Part shown: piece after piece, positions 16,849-26,664 of the stretch | Numbering within the stretch: position 1 is the stretch's first letter | Layout: each line of letters starts with the position of its first letter | Origin: an uncultured Opitutales bacterium | GTDB lineage: Bacteria; Verrucomicrobiota; Verrucomicrobiia; Opitutales; Intestinicryptomonadaceae | Assembly (NCBI GenBank): GCA_944389175.1 | Contig: CALXLK010000001.1 | Location: 62,001 to 126,000, forward strand | Direction: 5' to 3' | Length of the DNA stretch: 64,000 nucleotides | Translations under genes and position numbers: made by a program | The notes under the pieces: model-generated | What the model was told of the DNA's origin: nothing | The model's input: the letters and a program-made list of their open reading frames with translations, nothing else | Database searches by the model: none

Positions 16849-18324
16849 ATGAACAAACTGCTTTATTTATCGGCGGCCGCGTTGTTTTCGCTCAGTGCTT
16901 CGGCGTATGCAGCAAGCGTTGTCGAATCGTCGTCTCCGCTTAATTGGAGCGATTCTTCCACTTGGGCAGGCGGTACGCTGCCCACCGACACCGATTCTAT
17001 TACTTTCGAAGGAAACAACACGCAGCTCGTCGTAGACCAGTCTGTCACCGCCAGCAATATTACGCTTTCTGAGGGGCAGTCTCAAACAATTGACATAAGC
17101 CAGAATTCGACTTTAAAACTTTCCTCGCTGACTGGAACGGGAGAGTCCTCGCTGCTGACTGTAACGGGTTCTGGAAAGTTGATATCGCTGAGTACCGCCA
17201 CCAATGTAAACGTGCATTTTAACATGAGCGGCGGCACGCTTGAAAACCCGGCCCTTTTGCGGCTTGGGTTTATGGAAGGCGCCAGCGCCACAAGCTCAAC
17301 TAACAGCATGAGGCTGGTATTTACGGGGCACTACGTCGGAGTGCGCGTAAACGGGTTTTTCAACAGCACCTTTATTCTCGACGAAAATTCTTCATATAGG
17401 GTTGACTCCGGCCATTGGAATATGTGGGGGGGCGGGGCAAAGTTTATTATGAAAGCCGGCTCTAACTTTACAATGAAATCCACGGAACATGGTTTCAATG
17501 CAGCCTCCGCCGTAATGGATGTAGCAGGCAACATAACTATAAACGGCAAGTATGACTTGAACCAGGGGCAGTCTTACACCATGAACTGGTCGAATGCCAC
17601 TTTCAGGGCGGGGGCGTCAATAACCCAGACTGCGACTGCGGCTTCGGTCAACCCCACTGGAACTTATCTTGACTGGCGCAATGTGCTTATAAGAAACGGC
17701 ACCACAACGATTGAAAGCGGCGTTGAAAAGAATGCGCTAAACTTCCAGTCGATAATTTATTTCGGCGCGGACACTACTCTTGTTCTCAATTCCAGCGACG
17801 TCTTTAAAAGCGGCGTTCTCCAGTCGAAAAACGGGGCGATTGTCCAGCAGGAACAGGGCAAGACGACCTTCTATCTGCAGGATAGAGTCTGGACTGGCAG
17901 TTCCTATCGTTACGGCGCTTCCAACTTTATACTCGTCAATAATGCCGACAACAACATAGGCGCTTTTGCCTTCTGGACCGATTCCACCCTCACGCTCAAA
18001 CTCGACGGCAAGTCTAAGCTGGCAATTAACGACTTGCAGCATATGGAGGGCGCAAGCGGCTACATTCAAGTATTTATTGAGAATCTCGGCAGAGACAAGC
18101 TCTTCTTCGGCGACCTCGTCTTTGAAAACCCCGACGTGTATTTCTACGACCCCGACACCCTCGATTTGCTCGAGGAAGGGGTTGACTACGAGCTTGTCTC
18201 CGGCATTTACAACGGCGTTTCCGGAAAATGGATGAACGCTATTGTAGTTCCCGAGCCCTCGACTTTCGCGGCGATATTTGGGGTTGTTGCCCTCGCTGTG
18301 ATATTGCGGCGCAGGCGCGGCTAA
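16849..18324 (+). CDS. PEP-CTERM sorting-domain surface protein, autotransporter-like beta repeats
   Basis: This 491-residue protein has a signal peptide (MNKLLYLSAAALFSLSASAYAA). A beta-strand-rich body starts with WSDSSTWAGGTLPTDTDSITF, like the beta-helix repeats common in verrucomicrobial surface proteins. The C-terminus VPEPSTFAAIFGVVALAVILRRRRG is a complete PEP-CTERM signal: the motif, a transmembrane helix and an arginine cluster. Such proteins are processed by exosortase and are often linked to exopolysaccharide. The open frame extends upstream to 16732 through the C tract, but I chose 16849 because AAGAGGA precedes it and the signal peptide begins there. Function of the body is unknown. 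Confidence 0.9.
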   Translation: MNKLLYLSAAALFSLSASAYAASVVESSSPLNWSDSSTWAGGTLPTDTDSITFEGNNTQLVVDQSVTASNITLSEGQSQTIDISQNSTLKLSSLTGTGESSLLTVTGSGKLISLSTATNVNVHFNMSGGTLENPALLRLGFMEGASATSSTNSMRLVFTGHYVGVRVNGFFNSTFILDENSSYRVDSGHWNMWGGGAKFIMKAGSNFTMKSTEHGFNAASAVMDVAGNITINGKYDLNQGQSYTMNWSNATFRAGASITQTATAASVNPTGTYLDWRNVLIRNGTTTIESGVEKNALNFQSIIYFGADTTLVLNSSDVFKSGVLQSKNGAIVQQEQGKTTFYLQDRVWTGSSYRYGASNFILVNNADNNIGAFAFWTDSTLTLKLDGKSKLAINDLQHMEGASGYIQVFIENLGRDKLFFGDLVFENPDVYFYDPDTLDLLEEGVDYELVSGIYNGVSGKWMNAIVVPEPSTFAAIFGVVALAVILRRRRG

Positions 18325-18343
18325 TGCTTAAAAATTTTGAACT

Positions 18344-18380
18344 TCGGGAAGCTTTAGGGCTTCCCGATTTTTTTGTTTTT
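18344..18380 (+). terminator. Intrinsic terminator of the PEP-CTERM gene
   Basis: TCGGGAAGC / GCTTCCCGA, a perfect 9-bp stem with a 6-base loop, followed by T7-G-T8. Confidence 0.92.
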
Positions 18381-18924
18381 TTTGCGCGCTACACGGGTTT
18401 TGAGGCCCCATATAAATAAAGATTTTTCTGAAAGAAAAATATTTTAGATAGTAGAAAATACCGGTGTTAACGGATTTTTTTCTCTGCTTTTTTCTCTCGG
18501 CGCCGCGTCTTTTTTTGAAGTTTTACGACGGCTTGGCGCGCTATCCGACAATGTTTTTTCTTTTATTTATCGCGCCTTTTAGACGCAAAAAAACTTTTGA
18601 CGGCGCAAACATTTTTTTCTTTCTTAGCGTTTTTCTATTATTTGTTCTGTCTCCATTATTTACTCCGTCAGGCAGCCGCCAAGTGTTTCGATAATGACAA
18701 GGCGCACAAATAATAGCCAAAATAAATTGTAATGTTTGCACAGCGCGTTATTTTGTTCCTTATATTCTCTTTGTCTGCGCCTTTTACGCCGTTTTTTGCC
18801 CCCCTTTTACACGCCTTATTCCCCCAAGTTTTATACCGCCTTTGCAATATTTATTGCCCGCAGATAATAACCATTGCACATTTCCTTCCAGTTTAGCGCG
18901 TAAAATCTCTGTTTCAAAAAAAAA
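18381..18924. other. AT- and T-rich intergenic region, no gene seen
   Basis: Low-complexity T-rich sequence between convergent genes. A 76-codon frame at 18464-18694 is phenylalanine-rich noise without a ribosome site. No RNA gene or repeat was recognised. Confidence 0.5.
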
Positions 18925-18960
18925 CGACAAAAAAACGCCGTCAACCGACGGCGCTTTTTC
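18925..18960 (-). terminator. Terminator of the TIM-barrel lipoprotein gene
   Basis: CGCCGTC / GACGGCG stem (18936-18942 with 18947-18953), with A-rich sequence on the left (U tract for the minus strand) and T5 on the right, so it may work in both directions. Confidence 0.82.
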
Positions 18961-18981
18961 ATTCTTTCCTCTTTTATTTAA

Positions 18982-19857
18982 TTACTTCTTCGGGTAAGAG
19001 TAGGGGACAAAGCAGCTGTTTTTGAGGTAGTCGTAGCTCATTTTTGTGCTGACTTTGGGCTCGTAGTTGTAGCGTTCAACTTCGACAAATATCCCCTCTA
19101 CGCTCTTGGGCAGATTGTTGAATATGGCGTCGAAGCCCACCATGCCGCTCTGGCCGAGTTCCTTGAGGTCCTTTATGTGCAGAAGCATAAAGCGGTTGGG
19201 ATATTGTTTGAACATTTCAACGGGGCTGCGGCCGCCGCGGCCAACCCAGTAGACGTCCATTTCGTACGAGACTAAATCCGGGTCGGTGTTTTGAATGAGG
19301 TAGTCCATCACTACGTATTTGCCGACTTTGTTGAACTCGTGGGAGTGGTTGTGGTAGCCAAAGCGCAAACCGGCGTCTTTGCAAAGCTTGCCTATCTGGT
19401 TGAAGTATTTCGCGTAGGCTTTCAATTCGGCTTCCGAGCTGAAGCGCGCATACGGCATGACAAGATATTTTACACCGGCTGCCTTGTGCGCGGCAATGGC
19501 TTGTTTCCACCACTTCATGGATTCCGAGAAATCGCCCGTCTGAACTTCCTTCTTAGACAGCATTCTGCCCGCGTGGGAGCCCGTCAGCTTCATTCCGGCG
19601 GCCTCAACATCCTTCTTAAATTCCTCGGGTGCCTTGCCGTAGAATTTGCCGTCTTTGTATCCGGCGGCTTCAACAGCCGTATAGCCCATGTCGGCGGCTG
19701 CCTTTATCGTGCCGGCGTAGTCTTTCTTTATGTCGGCTCTAAGCGAATAGAGCTGAAGGCCGATGTCCTTCTTGCCCTTTTCCTGTTTTATCGTCGCGCA
19801 GGCCGAAAGCGCTATCGCCATGGCCGCGACTACTGTGAGTATTAATTTTGTCTTCAT
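18982..19857 (-). CDS. Lipoprotein with xylose-isomerase-like TIM barrel
   Basis: A 291-residue protein with a lipoprotein signal (lipobox ALSAC, Cys at residue 20), hence likely anchored in the cell envelope. The mature part IGLQLYSLRADI begins an AP-endonuclease-2/sugar isomerase-epimerase barrel. Metal and substrate-binding patches GYHNHSHEF, YEMDVYWVGRGG and MLLHIKDL are present. Exported relatives in Bacteroidetes and Verrucomicrobia often accompany keto-sugar or inositol-like catabolism, but no such genes are nearby and the substrate is unknown. The leader is A-rich without a Shine-Dalgarno site. Confidence 0.82.
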   Translation of the reverse strand: MKTKLILTVVAAMAIALSACATIKQEKGKKDIGLQLYSLRADIKKDYAGTIKAAADMGYTAVEAAGYKDGKFYGKAPEEFKKDVEAAGMKLTGSHAGRMLSKKEVQTGDFSESMKWWKQAIAAHKAAGVKYLVMPYARFSSEAELKAYAKYFNQIGKLCKDAGLRFGYHNHSHEFNKVGKYVVMDYLIQNTDPDLVSYEMDVYWVGRGGRSPVEMFKQYPNRFMLLHIKDLKELGQSGMVGFDAIFNNLPKSVEGIFVEVERYNYEPKVSTKMSYDYLKNSCFVPYSYPKK

Positions 19858-20057
19858 AGTTTGGTTTTATTGTTTATATGTCAAATTCGTCTTTAGGTAG
19901 CTAAGATTTCTAAGCCGCTTCCCTTCAAAAGCAAGCTTTTCCTTCCTATCCCAAAATTAAAGCCCAAGCAAAAACACGCACCCAACCGCCACGCCGATTT
20001 CGCGGCCGCGCTTTGAAGCCGCCATTTCGCGGCAATATATTCCGCGCAAGACAACGG

Positions 20058-20651
20058 CTATATAGAGCCCTTTGTCGACGGAATTGCCCCGCGAAGCCTC
20101 GGATTCTCCGCTACAGCCGCCATTACCGCACGCGCAAAGCTCTTGAATGCGGCTTCCGCCACGTGGTGGGGCTCGTCGCCGTATTCAAGCCTTATGTGCA
20201 GGTTTGCGCCCGCCTCGTTTGCAAAGGCTTGGAAGAATTCGCGGCAGAGCGAAACGTTAAAGTCTCTGACGCGCCCTTCGTTCGCGCCGAGATCGTAAAC
20301 TAAAAACGGCCTGCCGCCAAAGTCGATTGCAGTGCGCACCAAAGTTTCGTCCATCGGCAATATGAAAAAGCCGTAGCGGTTTATCCCGGCCTTGTCGGAA
20401 AGCGCCTTCTTGAAGGCCATGCCAAGGGCAAGGCCCGTGTCTTCGACAGTGTGGTGGTAGTCGACATCTATATCGCCGGTGGCCTTCACCCTGAGATCGA
20501 CAAGGCTGTGCTTTGAAAAAAGAGAAAGCATGTGGTCGAAGAACGGAATGCCAGTTTGCACGTCGTATTCGCCCTTGCCGTCGAGGTTTATCTCCAGCGA
20601 TATTTGCGTCTCTTTTGTGTTCCTGAGTATTTTTGCTGTTCTTGCTTTCAT
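20058..20651 (-). CDS. hisB: Imidazoleglycerol-phosphate dehydratase
   Basis: This 197-residue monofunctional enzyme dehydrates IGP to imidazole acetol-phosphate. Manganese-binding signatures [10 protein letters not shown] and [11 protein letters not shown] are both present, plus [12 protein letters not shown]. The ATG at 20651 overlaps the hisC stop codon as ATGA, which favours it over an in-frame ATG 4 codons upstream and suggests coupled translation with hisC. It is the last gene of the minus-strand aroC cluster. Confidence 0.96.
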   Translation of the reverse strand: MKARTAKILRNTKETQISLEINLDGKGEYDVQTGIPFFDHMLSLFSKHSLVDLRVKATGDIDVDYHHTVEDTGLALGMAFKKALSDKAGINRYGFFILPMDETLVRTAIDFGGRPFLVYDLGANEGRVRDFNVSLCREFFQAFANEAGANLHIRLEYGDEPHHVAEAAFKSFARAVMAAVAENPRLRGAIPSTKGSI

Positions 20652-21745
20652 AATTGCGCCCACTTTCTCGCCGCGTCCTTTACCGCGGCCATTTGCTCGG
20701 CCGTGCCTATCGTCAGCCTAAGATAGCTTTCTATCCGCTTTTCATTCGGGAAATAACGCGGAAGAATCTTCATGCCTTTCAAAAACTCAAAAAGACTTTC
20801 CGCAACATTTGCGCCCCGCTCTCCGCGGGCGTTCGCCGGCTCAAACAGCACAAAATTGGCGCTGCTTTTGAAATACCGCCAGCCCATGCCGTCGAGAAAT
20901 TCCTCAAAGAGCCTGCGCTGTTCGACGACCAAGGCGCGCATGCGCCCGTAGTAGGCCCTGTCTTTAAGAGCGGCCACACCCGCGGCCTGCGCAAGGCGGT
21001 CGAGATTGTAGCTGTCGCGGACGCGGTCGAGAACCTCGATGATTTTCGGGCTGGCAACGCCCCAGCCTATCCTCATTCCGGCAAGCCCCCAGCCTTTCGA
21101 CGACGTCCCCGTAACTATTAAGTTGTCGTATTCCCTGACTAGCCCCGCCGCGCTCCAATCCGAAAACGGCGCGTACGCCTCGTCGACGAGCACTATCGCG
21201 TTTGACCCCTCGACTATTTTCCTGACCGCCTCCTCCGGGAAACCGATCCCCGTGGGCGCGTTTGGATTTGTAAAAAAGAAAATGTTTGCCGAACTTGCAA
21301 ATATCTTCTCATACGGTATCGACATGTCGGCATTGAACGGAATCTGCGTAAATGAGGCGTCTTGTATCTTGGCCAGAACGGGATATAGACTGTAGCTGGG
21401 TTGCAGCGCGGCCACGCTCTTTGAGGTGTCGCTGAAGGCACGTATGGCCAGGTTTAGAATGTCGTCGCTGCCGTTTGCGGCAAATGCGTATTCGCGCCCA
21501 AGCCCAAAATATTCGGCAACAGCCTCGCGCAATTTCGCGCTCTCGGGGCTCGGATATAGGCGCAGCGGAGCCCCGTCGGCGCCCAGCTGCTCAATTATAG
21601 CCTCTCTGACTTTCGGAGACGGCGGATAGGGAAATTCGTTGGTGTTCAACTTTACCCAGTCGGTCGTCTGCGGCTGCTCCCCGGGCACGTAGCCCTTAAC
21701 TTTGGATACGCCGGAGGATATGTTCTTTGAAATGTCTGTGTTCAT
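20648..21745 (-). CDS. hisC: Histidinol-phosphate aminotransferase
   Basis: This 365-residue PLP enzyme of fold type I converts imidazole acetol-phosphate to histidinol-phosphate. [15 protein letters not shown] opens the substrate-binding part, [10 protein letters not shown] binds PLP, and the Schiff-base lysine is in [14 protein letters not shown]. The open frame runs 55 codons further upstream into the previous gene; I chose the ATG at 21745 where homology begins. The previous gene ends 10 bp before. It is coupled to hisB by a 4-bp overlap. Confidence 0.95.
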   Translation of the reverse strand: MNTDISKNISSGVSKVKGYVPGEQPQTTDWVKLNTNEFPYPPSPKVREAIIEQLGADGAPLRLYPSPESAKLREAVAEYFGLGREYAFAANGSDDILNLAIRAFSDTSKSVAALQPSYSLYPVLAKIQDASFTQIPFNADMSIPYEKIFASSANIFFFTNPNAPTGIGFPEEAVRKIVEGSNAIVLVDEAYAPFSDWSAAGLVREYDNLIVTGTSSKGWGLAGMRIGWGVASPKIIEVLDRVRDSYNLDRLAQAAGVAALKDRAYYGRMRALVVEQRRLFEEFLDGMGWRYFKSSANFVLFEPANARGERGANVAESLFEFLKGMKILPRYFPNEKRIESYLRLTIGTAEQMAAVKDAARKWAQL

Positions 21746-21755
21746 GGTTGTTGGT

Positions 21756-22502
21756 CTATTTGTTGACGGGAGGCTCGGGTATCGGATTCTTGCGGTGCCC
21801 TCCGGGAAGCCGCTCCATGTACGGGTCGGGCTTGCGTTCAAGGCTAAAGGGCTCTTCGGGAAGATTGTCCTCGTCGAGCTCGAGTTCGTCGATGGGATCG
21901 AAATCGTCAAAGAGCATGGAGATGCGCCGCGCCTGGTCGATAGTCAGCTCCAGCGGGTTCTTCAGCCTCCCAAATTTGTCCATGAGCTCCACCAAGTGCG
22001 GCTTGCATTCCTTCTTGTACCCGTCTGTAAGTGATTTTATCAGAGAGTTCGGTATGTTCGAGCGATTCGTCAAGATTACGCAGTCTGCAAAATGAGAGAG
22101 CGCGTCGAAATATACCTTGAGCTGCTTGCCGTGTGCCTCAAGCAAAGCGCAGTCTATAACAGACCACACGCGCACAAGCCTCGCCGTTCCGGCGTCGCAA
22201 AGAGCCTTGAACTCCTCCACGGCATCGGCTAGATTCTCGCCCGAGTCGGCGATGAAAAGGCACGCTTGAGCATCAAAGCCCTCTCCGCAGACTATTTTCG
22301 AAAATTCAGACGCCTGGTGATACCTGTACACGGCGGCGTTTGCAAGACTTTCGAGCTTTGCGTCGGCCTCGTCGGCGGGCTCGTTTTCCGAAACAAACAC
22401 CGCCGCCTTGTCGGGCGCAAGCGCGTTCTCGCAGACGTCAGCGCACAGCGCGCGCCTGCCGGAATGGGCGGAGCCGAGTATTAGAAACGTATCTATTGGC
22501 AT
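21756..22502 (-). CDS. Uncharacterised cytoplasmic protein between aroC and hisC
   Basis: 248 residues, not recognised. The N-terminus FLILGSAHSGRRALCADVCEN resembles the start of a P-loop domain but lacks the GKS/T lysine. VRVWSVIDCALLE and CVILTNRSNIPNSLIKSL resemble later strands of CobW/G3E-type GTPases. The C-terminal 45 residues are acidic then proline-rich (DFDPIDELELDEDNLP). A degenerate CobW-like or accessory NTPase is the best guess. The 4-bp gap after aroC and 10-bp gap before hisC place it firmly in the operon. Confidence 0.7.
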   Translation of the reverse strand: MPIDTFLILGSAHSGRRALCADVCENALAPDKAAVFVSENEPADEADAKLESLANAAVYRYHQASEFSKIVCGEGFDAQACLFIADSGENLADAVEEFKALCDAGTARLVRVWSVIDCALLEAHGKQLKVYFDALSHFADCVILTNRSNIPNSLIKSLTDGYKKECKPHLVELMDKFGRLKNPLELTIDQARRISMLFDDFDPIDELELDEDNLPEEPFSLERKPDPYMERLPGGHRKNPIPEPPVNK

Positions 22503-22506
22503 AGTC

Positions 22507-23580
22507 TTAAAGAGTTATCGCCCGCTGGCTCATTAGCGCGTTGACCCCAACCAGGGCGGCCATCGCCTCGACTATCGGAACCGCGCGCGGAAGAACGCAG
22601 GGGTCGTGCCTGCCGCGGCCTATCACCTTTACGGGCTTTAGGTCTCGAGAGAGTGTGTCCTGCTCCTTGGCTATGGTCGCCGTAGGCTTGAACGCCACAC
22701 GGAAATCGACCGGGCGCGACGTCGTCATGCCGCCGAGCACCCCGCCTGCGTTGTTCGTCTTTGTTGTCACGTTGCCGTTTTCGTCGAGCGTGAAAATATC
22801 GTTGTGGCGCGAACCAAACATGCGCGTGCCGGCAAAGCCGCTGCCTATTTCAAACCCCTTTGTCGCCGGAAGCGAGAGCATGGCCTTTGCCAAATCGGCT
22901 TCGAAACGGTCGAAGACGGGGTCTCCAAGCCCCGCGGGAAGCCCCTCCATCCTGCAGCGTATGACCCCGCCCACCGAGTCTCCCATGGTGCGCGCCTTCT
23001 TGATTAGCTCAATCATCTTCTCGGCCGTCGGCAAATGCGGGCAGCGGACAGGCGTGGCGTTTATCTCTTCGTCGGTCGGGGTGTGCTGCACCGCGGGCAT
23101 CGAAAGCAGGTTTACGCTCTCCACCCACGCAGTTATCTTCACACCTTTTAAAATCTTTTTGGCAACCGCTCCGGCTGCCACGCGCCCGATTGTCTCGCGC
23201 GCGGAGCTGCGTCCGCCGCCGCGGGGATCGCGTATCTTGTACTTTGCATCGTACGTGAAATCGGCGTGAGACGGACGCCAGAGCTTGGCTATTTCGTCGT
23301 AGTCGCCGGGGTGCTGGTCCTTGTTTTCAACCATTATGCATATCGGCGTGCCGAGCGTCTTTCCCTGGTACACGCCCGAAAGTATCCTGCACGTGTCGCT
23401 TTCATTTCTGAATGTCGATATTTGCGACTGCCCGGGGCGGCGCCTGTCCAGCTCCCTTTGAATGTCGCTTTCGGAAATTTCAATAAGCGGCGGGCAGCCG
23501 TCGATTACGCACCCGACCGCCAAGCCGTGGCTCTCGCCAAACGTTGTGACAGTAAAATATTTTCCGAATACATTTCCCAT
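22507..23580 (-). CDS. aroC: Chorismate synthase
   Basis: This 357-residue FMN-dependent enzyme makes chorismate from EPSP. Signatures [39 protein letters not shown] and the C-terminal [18 protein letters not shown] are complete. The start at 23580 ([19 protein letters not shown]) matches the family; an ATG six codons upstream would lie in the promoter. A TATAAT box ends only 6 bases before the chosen ATG, so the transcript may be leaderless. It is the first gene of aroC - unknown - hisC - hisB. Confidence 0.97.
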   Translation of the reverse strand: MGNVFGKYFTVTTFGESHGLAVGCVIDGCPPLIEISESDIQRELDRRRPGQSQISTFRNESDTCRILSGVYQGKTLGTPICIMVENKDQHPGDYDEIAKLWRPSHADFTYDAKYKIRDPRGGGRSSARETIGRVAAGAVAKKILKGVKITAWVESVNLLSMPAVQHTPTDEEINATPVRCPHLPTAEKMIELIKKARTMGDSVGGVIRCRMEGLPAGLGDPVFDRFEADLAKAMLSLPATKGFEIGSGFAGTRMFGSRHNDIFTLDENGNVTTKTNNAGGVLGGMTTSRPVDFRVAFKPTATIAKEQDTLSRDLKPVKVIGRGRHDPCVLPRAVPIVEAMAALVGVNALMSQRAITL

Positions 23581-23586
23581 ATGTCC

Positions 23587-23617
23587 ATTATAACACACAT
23601 ACCTTTTGCCTTTTCAA
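23587..23617 (-). promoter_or_regulatory. aroC promoter, possibly giving a leaderless mRNA
   Basis: On the minus strand a perfect TATAAT (23592-23587) is preceded after 19 bases by TTGAAA (23617-23612). Only 6 bases separate the -10 box from the ATG, so transcription would begin at or next to the start codon. Confidence 0.55.
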
Positions 23618-23773
23618 GCATATAAAGGCCGTATTTGGTTGATTTTCCCGTTTTATTGCCCCACAATTACACGGAGCTTAAATTTTTTGGGGCGCGTTTG
23701 GGCGCTTTTGCAATGGCGCGCGCAACTGCGGGCTCCGCCGCGGGAATGCCGGCAAAATTCAAAGGGATTGTTT

Positions 23774-24739
23774 ATGAAAAGAGAGAAAGACTTAATGCTT
23801 TTCGGAGCTTCGGAAAACGAACATGTGTACAAGGGCTTGTTGCTGTTTCTGTACGTGTACTTCGGGGCGAGCCTCTTTGCGGCCGTGACTACGCCGCTTG
23901 CGTATTGGCTGACGGAGTGGGTCAATGCAAATTATCCGTGCCGCCTTTCGGAATATTTGCTTACAAAACGCGTCGACGTCTTTTACGACAGGCTCAGATG
24001 GGCCCCGATAGTCGTGGCCCTCCCTTTTATCCTAAAGGCTTGCGGGCTGCTTTCATGGCGGAATTTAGGCGTCTCTTTCGACTCCCGCGCCCTAAAGAAT
24101 TTTGCAAAGTTTTGGATTTTCGGTTTTGCGGCCGTAGCCGCAATAATAGCCTTTCAAGTCTACGTCGCCGGAGCGTCCGAAAAGCCGGACGCGCGGATTG
24201 GCTCGATAATATTCGGCGCCGTCACCGGCAGCATTATACTGGGCTTTTTGGAGGAAATAGTCTTTCGCGGATTCCTGATGAGAGGCCTCTATACGGCTTT
24301 TGGAGCCCTCTCTGGCATGGCGCTTAGCTCCCTGTTCTTTGCCTATAAACACTTCAAAGTGCCGCGCGAAATCTACAACAATCTTCCCGACGGCGGCCAC
24401 ACCGCCTTCTGGTATTCGGGCTTCCAGTCTTTTTACTACGACGCCGTAGGCATTTCTTACAGCTTTAAGCTAATACCCTTCCTTAGCTTGTTTGTATTCG
24501 GCATGGTATTGTGCATGCTCTATGCAAAGACAAAATCGCTGACTTCCTCCATCGCATTCCACGCGGGCGCCATTTTCCTGATGATGATTTACAGCAAGGC
24601 TTTTTCGCTTAAAACGCAAGAGTACGAGTTTTGGATTGGCAACCAGTGGATCACAAACGGATGTGTCGGCCTGTGCGCGCTGTTGATAGCATTTGCGCTG
24701 GCTTGCGGCATAAAGAATTCAAAAAATTCGCTTCTGTAA
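23774..24739 (+). CDS. CPBP-family intramembrane metalloprotease
   Basis: 321 residues with about eight hydrophobic segments. The CPBP (CAAX protease / ABI) motifs are complete: EEIVFRGFLMRGL (EExxxR) near residues 162-174, FFAYKHF (FxxxH) and IAFHAGAIF as the third motif. Bacterial members process membrane proteins or give bacteriocin immunity; no target is visible. The frame extends 56 codons upstream, but AAAGGG 8 bases before ATG 23774 marks the start. The next gene begins 1 base after its stop, suggesting coupled translation. Confidence 0.87.
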   Translation: MKREKDLMLFGASENEHVYKGLLLFLYVYFGASLFAAVTTPLAYWLTEWVNANYPCRLSEYLLTKRVDVFYDRLRWAPIVVALPFILKACGLLSWRNLGVSFDSRALKNFAKFWIFGFAAVAAIIAFQVYVAGASEKPDARIGSIIFGAVTGSIILGFLEEIVFRGFLMRGLYTAFGALSGMALSSLFFAYKHFKVPREIYNNLPDGGHTAFWYSGFQSFYYDAVGISYSFKLIPFLSLFVFGMVLCMLYAKTKSLTSSIAFHAGAIFLMMIYSKAFSLKTQEYEFWIGNQWITNGCVGLCALLIAFALACGIKNSKNSLL

Positions 24740-24740
24740 A

Positions 24741-26588
24741 ATGGGCGAAAAAATCCCCCTTGAGCTCCTTGCCCCCGCGCGCGACGCTCCGACGGCAAAA
24801 GAGGCCATTATGGCGGGCGCCGATTCGGTCTATATAGGCGCAAGCCGTTTTGGCGCGCGAGCCGCGGCGGGAAATTCGGTCGCCGACATAGCCGAATTGT
24901 GCGACTTCGCGCACGTGTACGGCGCGCGCGTGTACGCGGCGATAAACACGATACTGACCGATTCCGAAGTCGCTGAGGCCTGCGCCCTCATAGACGATCT
25001 TTACGAGGCCGGCGTCGACGCGGCGATAGTCCAAGACATGGGGCTGCTTGAAAAGTGCAAGTCTGCAATGGTATTTCACGCAAGCACGCAATGCCACATA
25101 TCGACGCCGCAAAAGGCGCGCTTCCTGTCGGCGTGCGGCTTCGACACACTGGTGCTCGCCCGCGAGCTTTCCCTCGATGAAATCCGCGCCATATCCGCCG
25201 CGGTCGACAACAGGCTGGAATGCTTTGTCCACGGGGCCTTGTGCGTTTCGTACAGCGGGCAGTGCTATTTGAGCGCGGCAATCGGCGGGCGCAGCGGCAA
25301 CAGGGGGCAATGCGCCCAGCCCTGCAGAATGAAATATCGCTTTGAGGATTCCCTGGGCAGGGAGATCGCCCCGCCGGCGTATTTTCTTAGCCTGCGCGAC
25401 ATGAACAGGAGCGCCTCGATAGCAGAATTGGCGGAGGCCGGTGTCAGCGTGTTTAAAATAGAGGGCAGGCTCAAGAATGCAGAATACGTAAAAAATATTA
25501 CGGCCTATTATAGAAAAATAATAGACGGCCTAATAGGGGAGAATCCCGAAATGTACGAGCGGGCCTCGTTTGGGGAAACGTCGCTTCCTTTCGAGCCCGA
25601 CCCGCGCAAGACGTTTTCGCGCACGTTCACCCAATACCATCTCCACGGCATTTGCGCGGGCAACGAGAGCTTTGCCACGCCCAAGGCACGCGGGGAATTT
25701 ATCGGGCGCGTCGACGGCGTTTTCGACGGAGGCTTTTCATTTGCGGGCGCTCGGGAAATATTTTCCAACGGCGACGGCTTGTTTTTCGACGGGAAGACGC
25801 AGTTGGGCGCCTGCGTAAGCGGCGTCCGCGGAGACGACGTCTTTGTGGGGACGCCCTCGCAGCACTTGAAAATTTCGCCCGGCTCTACGGTCTGGCGCAA
25901 CAGGAGCGCCGCTTTTGAAAAGCTGTTGAAGCTAAAGGTTCAGAGGCGGCGCAAGATACTTCTGGAAGTCTTGGAAAGGGGGCGGCAGTGGGTTTTCAGG
26001 GTCTCGACCCCGCAGGGCGACTGTGCGGAAGTCGAATTGCCTTGCAGTTGCCAGGTCTCCGAAAACTTTGCCGCGGCCTCCGAAAGCCTGCGGCGCAACC
26101 TCTCAAAATTTGGCGATACCGCCTATCTCCCCGAGATAGAGATTTCGGCGGGCAGGCTCCCTTATCTCAAGCCCGCTCAGATAAACGCCATCAGGCGCTC
26201 GCTCGTCCAAAAGCTCACCGAAAACATTTTGTCGAACTACGACGTGCGCCGCCGCGCCCTATCCAGAAAGCCTCCGCAAAAAATAGAATTCAAAGAGTCG
26301 CCGTTCTCGCAGGACTGCTTTGCAAACATCTACAATTCCTACGCCCGACAATTCTACAAAAAAATGGGTTTTGACGTGCCGGAGAACGCGCCGGAAACGC
26401 TTTCGGATTTTGGCAATCTCCGCGTTATGACGACGCGCCATTGCATACTGCGCGAGCTTGGAATGTGCAAAAAAATCAACCCGCCGAAAAATTTCAAAGA
26501 ACCCTTCTTTCTCACGAGCGATTCGGCGCGCCTGAGAATAAAATTCGATTGCCGCCGCTGCGGAATGGACTTGTTCTTTCAGGGGTAA
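24741..26588 (+). CDS. rlhA: Peptidase U32 family protein, RlhA-like 23S rRNA hydroxylation factor
   Basis: A 615-residue protein beginning ELLAPARDAPTAKEAIMAGADSVYIG, the U32 signature. Cysteines in CFVHGALCVSYSGQC and GQCAQPCRMKYRF fit the cluster-binding site of the hydroxylation proteins RlhA and TrhP. The extra C-terminal half (after about residue 290) corresponds to the DUF3656-type region of RlhA (C2501 hydroxylation of 23S rRNA). TrhP is only about 450 residues. It also has a late RCNC-like set, FDCRRCGMDLFF, at the end. The ATG is placed directly after the CPBP stop codon. Confidence 0.82.
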   Translation: MGEKIPLELLAPARDAPTAKEAIMAGADSVYIGASRFGARAAAGNSVADIAELCDFAHVYGARVYAAINTILTDSEVAEACALIDDLYEAGVDAAIVQDMGLLEKCKSAMVFHASTQCHISTPQKARFLSACGFDTLVLARELSLDEIRAISAAVDNRLECFVHGALCVSYSGQCYLSAAIGGRSGNRGQCAQPCRMKYRFEDSLGREIAPPAYFLSLRDMNRSASIAELAEAGVSVFKIEGRLKNAEYVKNITAYYRKIIDGLIGENPEMYERASFGETSLPFEPDPRKTFSRTFTQYHLHGICAGNESFATPKARGEFIGRVDGVFDGGFSFAGAREIFSNGDGLFFDGKTQLGACVSGVRGDDVFVGTPSQHLKISPGSTVWRNRSAAFEKLLKLKVQRRRKILLEVLERGRQWVFRVSTPQGDCAEVELPCSCQVSENFAAASESLRRNLSKFGDTAYLPEIEISAGRLPYLKPAQINAIRRSLVQKLTENILSNYDVRRRALSRKPPQKIEFKESPFSQDCFANIYNSYARQFYKKMGFDVPENAPETLSDFGNLRVMTTRHCILRELGMCKKINPPKNFKEPFFLTSDSARLRIKFDCRRCGMDLFFQG

Positions 26589-26617
26589 TGCCGATATGCC
26601 CAATTAGGGTAAAAGTA

Positions 26618-26646
26618 TTGACAAACATTTTCAGTTGAAATACCCG
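26618..26646 (+). promoter_or_regulatory. Putative promoter and operator of the DtxR-type gene
   Basis: TTGACA (26618-26623) lies 42 bases before the ATG; the -10 is weak (TACCCG at 17 bases). An inverted repeat TTTCA-GT-TGAAA (26629-26640) sits in the spacer, a good place for autorepression. Confidence 0.4.
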
Positions 26647-26664
26647 TATTTGCACGTTTTAGCT

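Noticed and set aside
18464..18694. 76-codon Phe-rich frame
   Set aside because: T-rich sequence read in a favourable frame; no start signal and no domain.
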